From the NCBI GenBank assembly GCA_012799845.1, contig JAAZKL010000286.1, forward strand, positions 1 through 8,955: DNA of 8,955 bases. Direction: 5' to 3'. Numbering within the stretch: position 1 is the first letter of the stretch; the number at the start of each line of letters is the position of its first letter. A program made the translations under genes and the position numbers. Source of the DNA: Clostridiaceae bacterium. GTDB lineage: Bacteria > Bacillota > Clostridia > Acetivibrionales > DTU013. Positions 6,316 to 8,955 of the stretch are shown piece after piece. The notes beneath the pieces are model-generated. The model was not told the origin of the DNA and did no database searches. It was given only the letters and a program-made list of their open reading frames with translations.

Positions 6316-6894
6316 ATGGAACTGAGCGGTTTGAAGGTCGGATTTGCATTCACCGGTTCATTCTGCACTTTTTCGGATGTAATGTCCGAATTGGAGAACC
6401 TTGCGGCTGCGGGAGCCGATATCACGCCGATAATATCATATTCGGTGGACAAATATGACACCAGGTTCGGCAGCGCTGACCAGTGGAAGATGATGATGGA
6501 GGCTGTGACAGGCAGGAAAGTCATAAAAACGATAACCGAAGCAGAGCCCATCGGACCGAAAGCTTTGTTCGACATCCTGGTAGTCGCGCCATGTACTGGT
6601 AATACACTGGCGAAACTGGCAAACGGGATCACCGACACACCGGTCACCATGGCATGCAAGGCCCACCTGAGGAACGGCAGGCCGGTTCTGCTGGCGCTGT
6701 CCACAAACGACGGTCTCGGGATCAACGCCAGGAATATCGGATTGCTGCAAAGCTGCAAAAATATTTTCTTCGTGCCATACAGGCAGGATGATCCGCAAAA
6801 GAAACGCAATTCACTGGTGGCGAGGTTCGACCTGATAATGCCGGCAATCCAGGCGGCACTGGAGGGGAAGCAGCTCGAGCCTGTGCTTGTTTAG
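6316..6894 (+). CDS. dpaB: Dipicolinate synthase subunit B (SpoVFB)
   Basis: Second subunit of the spore dipicolinate synthase, a flavoprotein-fold (HFCD-like) protein of 192 residues, near the 200 of the Bacillus homologue. Family segments are clear: LKVGFAFTGSFCTF (about 6-19), DTRFG (48-52), AEPIGPKALFDILVVAPCTG (76-95), GNTLAKLANGITDTPV (95-110), STNDGLGINARN (129-140) and NIFFVPYRQDDPQKKRNSLV (149-168). The start at 6316 has GGGGGTG (6304-6310) before it and lies 2 bases after the dpaA stop; a GTG at 6310 overlapping that stop is possible but less likely. No asd, dapG or dapA follows, unlike in Bacillus, so dihydrodipicolinate must be supplied from elsewhere. A hairpin overlapping its last codons probably ends the operon. 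Confidence 0.96.
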   Translation: MELSGLKVGFAFTGSFCTFSDVMSELENLAAAGADITPIISYSVDKYDTRFGSADQWKMMMEAVTGRKVIKTITEAEPIGPKALFDILVVAPCTGNTLAKLANGITDTPVTMACKAHLRNGRPVLLALSTNDGLGINARNIGLLQSCKNIFFVPYRQDDPQKKRNSLVARFDLIMPAIQAALEGKQLEPVLV

Positions 6895-6917
6895 GGAGAG
6901 CTGCACCTTTATTTTTT
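6870..6917 (+). terminator. Probable terminator of the dpaAB operon
   Basis: GCAGCTC (6870-6876) pairs with GAGCTGC (6898-6904) across a 21-base loop with a possible extra CCT-AGG pairing, and a T-rich tract with six T (6912-6917) follows after a short gap. The left arm lies inside the dpaB coding end. The large loop and the spacing make it a moderate call. Confidence 0.5.
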
Positions 6918-6935
6918 CTGTATGGGTGGTATAAT
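6907..6935 (+). promoter_or_regulatory. Extended -10 promoter for the ECF S-component gene
   Basis: A perfect TATAAT (6930-6935) preceded by TGG at the correct place gives a consensus extended -10 element. The -35 region 17 bases upstream (CTTTAT, 6907-6912) is poor, which extended -10 promoters tolerate. The transcript would start near 6942, about 28 bases before the start codon. This makes the transporter gene independent of dpaAB. Confidence 0.75.
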
Positions 6936-6969
6936 TTAAACGACAAATTATACATTGGGGAGAATGCAT

Positions 6970-7521
6970 ATGAGAAAAAAGATACTGTTTTTGACCCGTA
7001 CGGCACTGCTGCTTGCTGTTGTCATTGCCTTCCAGTTGTTTGGCAAGATGATCCCATATAACAACTTCATCGTGGGGCCGGTCGTAAATGCCGCGCTGCT
7101 TGTCGCAACAGCCGCGGCAGGTTTGTGGAGCGGCATCGCCATATCAGTCATAGCTCCGCTCGTGTCGGCATTCACGAATAAAGCTCCGCTGGCGCCGCTG
7201 GTAATTGCTTACTCGCCATGCATAATAATCGGCAATATCATCATAGTGCTGGCTTTCTGGCTGTTCAGGAAAAAGATCGAATTGCCCGGCGAAATCACGG
7301 GAGGCATCCTGGGAGTGATTGCCGGATCAGTTCTGAAGTTCGGCTTCCTGTACGGTTCGATAACTATCTTTATAAGCATGGTCAGCGATATTAAACCTCA
7401 ACAGGCTGCTGCACTGACATCGATGTTCAGCTGGCCCCAGTTGTTCACAGCGCTGGCTGGAGGCGCCATTGCACTGGCGGTCCTCAGGCTTGCAGGAAAA
7501 GCTCTTGAATACAGAGAATGA
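6970..7521 (+). CDS. ECF-type transporter S component (substrate-binding membrane subunit)
   Basis: A 183-residue, very hydrophobic protein with about six membrane segments, the size and shape of the substrate-capture (S) subunit of energy-coupling factor transporters. The N-terminal helix has small residues spaced as in S components (RTALLLAVVIAFQLFG), followed by NNFIVGPVVNAALLVATAAA and GLWSGIAISVIAPLVSAF, where S proteins usually form the substrate pocket. S components work with a shared EcfA-EcfA'-EcfT module encoded elsewhere; none is in this window. The start at 6970 is chosen because GGGGAG (6957-6962) lies 7 bases before it, while the ATG at 6964 is too close. The substrate cannot be read from sequence. 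No vitamin riboswitch is visible in its short leader, so assignment to biotin, riboflavin, thiamine or folate would be a guess. Confidence 0.8.
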   Translation: MRKKILFLTRTALLLAVVIAFQLFGKMIPYNNFIVGPVVNAALLVATAAAGLWSGIAISVIAPLVSAFTNKAPLAPLVIAYSPCIIIGNIIIVLAFWLFRKKIELPGEITGGILGVIAGSVLKFGFLYGSITIFISMVSDIKPQQAAALTSMFSWPQLFTALAGGAIALAVLRLAGKALEYRE

Positions 7522-7563
7522 ACTGATTGCGCTGAATGCTTCAGATAAAGGAATCGAGTCAAC

Positions 7564-7619
7564 AGCCCCACGGCGAATGTCATAGTATATTACTGGACTA
7601 AACGCTGAGGGGCTTTTTT
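7564..7619 (+). terminator. Terminator or attenuator abutting the next start codon
   Basis: AGCCCC-A-CGGCG (7564-7575) pairs with CGCTG-A-GGGGCT (7603-7614): 11 of 12 positions pair, with one A-A mismatch and one G-U pair. The loop has 27 bases and six T follow (7614-7619). The T run ends directly at the ATG of the downstream gene, and its ribosome binding site GAGGGG (7607-7612, reading GAGGGG within the right arm) is inside the stem. It can act as terminator of the ECF gene and as a block on translation of the next gene. Confidence 0.75.
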
Positions 7620-8771
7620 ATGATATATCTTGACAATGCTGCAACGTCTTTTCCGAAACCGGCATGTGTCTGCAATGAAATGGACAGGTGCATGAGGGAA
7701 TACTGCGCGAATCCCGGCAGAGGAGGCCATGCCCTGTCACTGAAGGCAGGGATGGATGTGATGAATGCCCGGGACACTGTCTGCAGGCTGTTCAATATAA
7801 GGGACTCCATGCGGCTGGCATTCACCAAGAATGCGACAGAAGCCCTCAATATTGCCGTAAAGGGGTTGGCGACGCCCGGCTGTCATGTCATAACCACTGC
7901 AATGGAGCACAACGCGGTCATGCGGCCGATGAGTACGCTTGAACGCGACATGGGCATAGAAGTCACTTTGATAAAAGGAAATGATTACGGAGAAGTTGAC
8001 CCTGATGATATAAGAAGAGAGATAAAAAGCAATTCGGTCCTGATCGTCTGCACATTATCCTCAAATGTGAACGGGATCATCATGCCGGTCGGCGAAATAG
8101 GAAGGACAGCGCATGAATACGGGATCCCGTTCCTTGTGGACGCGTCACAGGGAGCGGGCGCCCTGCCCGTGGACGTGGAATCATGGTATATAGACATGCT
8201 GGCATTTCCCGGCCATAAAGGCCTGATGGGCCCCCAGGGCACCGGGGGCCTTTTCGTAAGGGAAGGCATCAGGCTCAGGACGCTGATGGAAGGGGGGACA
8301 GGAAGTAATTCCGAGTATGAGTTCCAGCCTGAAATAATGCCCGATTTTCTTGAAAGCGGTACGCTGAACACTCCAGGCATCGTCGGACTGGGAGCAGGTG
8401 CCGGATATGTGATGAAGACGGGGGTCGCTAATATACACGAGTATAAGAGCCATCTGACCGAGCTCCTGGCAGACGGCCTGTCACAAATCCCGGGAGTCAT
8501 GCTGTACAGTCCGGCGGACAAAGACAGGAATTCCGGGATAGTCGCCATGAACCTGGCAGATATGGATCCTGCGAAGCTGAGCCTTTTGCTGGATAAGGAT
8601 CATGGGATATGCGTCAGGGCAGGTCTCCACTGTTCGCCCGCGGCTCACAGCGCGCTTGGGACAGCCGGCCGCGGATCGGTAAGGTTCAGCGTCGGATGGT
8701 TCAACACCGAAAATGAAATCATGTATGCTTTGGATGCCGTCGACAGAATCGCATACGGTGTTTTAGGATAA
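7620..8771 (+). CDS. Class V aminotransferase, cysteine desulfurase (NifS/SufS-like) family
   Basis: A 383-residue PLP enzyme of fold type I, of the kind that removes sulfur from cysteine to form an enzyme persulfide and alanine. The N-terminus MIYLDNAATSFPKP is typical. Key residues are present: His97 in AMEHNAV (stacks on PLP), Asp174 and Gln177 in VDASQGAG, the PLP Schiff-base Lys200 in PGHKGLMGPQGTG, and Cys338 in RAGLHCSPAAHSALGT on the mobile loop that takes the sulfur. Arg-Phe-Ser-Val-Gly-Trp near 355-360 fits the usual substrate-carboxylate region. The start is certain from the N-terminus, although its ribosome binding site lies inside a terminator stem. No iscU, sufBCD or thiI partner is adjacent, so the sulfur acceptor is unknown; it may belong to the group of stand-alone desulfurase-family proteins common in Clostridia. 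It is convergent with the tRNA remnant. Confidence 0.92.
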   Translation: MIYLDNAATSFPKPACVCNEMDRCMREYCANPGRGGHALSLKAGMDVMNARDTVCRLFNIRDSMRLAFTKNATEALNIAVKGLATPGCHVITTAMEHNAVMRPMSTLERDMGIEVTLIKGNDYGEVDPDDIRREIKSNSVLIVCTLSSNVNGIIMPVGEIGRTAHEYGIPFLVDASQGAGALPVDVESWYIDMLAFPGHKGLMGPQGTGGLFVREGIRLRTLMEGGTGSNSEYEFQPEIMPDFLESGTLNTPGIVGLGAGAGYVMKTGVANIHEYKSHLTELLADGLSQIPGVMLYSPADKDRNSGIVAMNLADMDPAKLSLLLDKDHGICVRAGLHCSPAAHSALGTAGRGSVRFSVGWFNTENEIMYALDAVDRIAYGVLG

Positions 8772-8848
8772 AAAGGTTTTGATGATACCAGTTAGGTTCA
8801 CAGGATAACAATAATGCTCCGGAGGCATCAATTCCAAAGTAAAATGAA

Positions 8849-8879
8849 AATAGCGGGATCGATTATCGATCCCGCTATT
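8849..8879 (-). terminator. Intrinsic terminator of the tRNA-Pro gene
   Basis: A perfect inverted repeat (8849-8863 with 8865-8879, about 14 base pairs with a short loop) lies 4 bases past the tRNA 3' end. On the minus strand it is followed by TTTCATTTT, a fair T-tract; on the plus strand the T-tract is poor. It may also stop transcripts from the convergent desulfurase gene. Confidence 0.8.
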
Positions 8880-8883
8880 CCGC

Positions 8884-8928
8884 TGGTCGGAGTGACCTGA
8901 CTCGAACAGGCGACCTCTTGCACCCCAA
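8884..8928 (-). tRNA. 3' half of tRNA-Pro(GGG), probable attachment-site remnant
   Basis: Read on the minus strand from 8928, the sequence matches the second half of a tRNA: anticodon loop TTGGGGT with anticodon GGG, the 3' anticodon strand GCAAG, variable loop AGGTC, T-arm GCCTG-TTCGAGT-CAGGT (one G-U pair), acceptor strand CACTCCG, discriminator A and encoded CCA (8884-8886). G72 with A73 fits bacterial tRNA-Pro. Upstream of the anticodon loop the match stops at once: a strand such as CTTGC should pair with GCAAG but GCAAAA stands there, and no D-arm follows. The break at the anticodon loop is where many tyrosine integrases cross over. I infer that this is the distal att site of an element to the right; a group I intron in the loop is a less likely alternative. 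Confidence 0.75.
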
Positions 8929-8955
8929 TTTTGCAGCCTATATGGCATTGTGTGG

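Noticed and set aside
7522..7619. A known riboswitch class before the desulfurase gene
   Set aside because: I could not find the conserved core of TPP, SAM, preQ1 or other well-known switches; only a terminator-like hairpin is clear.
8763..8948. Minus-strand open frame of 61 codons at the right end
   Set aside because: It crosses the tRNA 3' half and its terminator and has no ribosome binding site.
8884..8955. A complete tRNA gene at the right edge
   Set aside because: The 5' anticodon strand does not pair and no D-arm is present within the bases available, so only the 3' half can be supported.

Overview
The window looks like chromosome from a low-to-mid GC, endospore-forming Firmicute (Clostridia-like, possibly Peptococcaceae/Desulfotomaculum-like). 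The reasons are both subunits of the Bacillus-type dipicolinate synthase (DpaA/DpaB), strong AGGAGG-type ribosome binding sites, an SLH-domain surface protein, and the order rpsO - pnp - M16 peptidase - dpaA - dpaB. That order is a reduced form of the Bacillus subtilis rpsO-pnpA-ylxY-mlpA-ymxH-spoVFA-spoVFB locus. The genus cannot be fixed from this sequence alone.

Layout: (1) 1-750, minus strand: a secreted SLH-domain protein whose frame breaks at a five-A run near 413-417; an open frame continues to the left edge, so the gene looks frameshifted and is cut by the window. (2) 751-1235: divergent promoter region. A TTGACA-N17-TAGCAT promoter serves the SLH gene and a TTTACT-N17-TAGAAT promoter serves rpsO. 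The rpsO leader can fold into a three-way junction, as expected of an S15-autoregulated leader. (3) 1236-3829: rpsO with its own terminator, then pnp behind a long leader hairpin (1586-1691). (4) 3952-5205: M16 zinc peptidase, followed by two consecutive terminators. (5) 5322-6894: dpaA-dpaB, the spore dipicolinate synthase operon, with a sigma-K-like promoter and an 18-codon ORF just before dpaA. (6) 6970-8771: an ECF-transporter S component from its own extended -10 promoter, then a NifS-like class V aminotransferase/cysteine desulfurase whose start codon directly follows the T-tract of a terminator hairpin. (7) 8849-8928, minus strand: the 3' half of a tRNA-Pro(GGG) with its terminator. The 5' half is absent, which is the expected trace of an integrated element extending to the right of the window.

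How the genes work together: rpsO and pnp are housekeeping translation and RNA-decay genes, each with probable leader control. dpaAB make the spore-core dipicolinic acid late in sporulation; no lysine-branch genes (asd, dapG, dapA) follow them as they do in Bacillus. The ECF S component and the cysteine desulfurase-like enzyme appear to be separate units with no visible link to dipicolinate. I see no CRISPR array, insertion sequence, toxin-antitoxin or phage-defence genes. No wholly new system is evident inside the window. The most promising leads are the tRNA-Pro attachment-site scar, which points to a mobile element beyond the right edge, and the RNA structures before rpsO, pnp, dpaA and the desulfurase gene.
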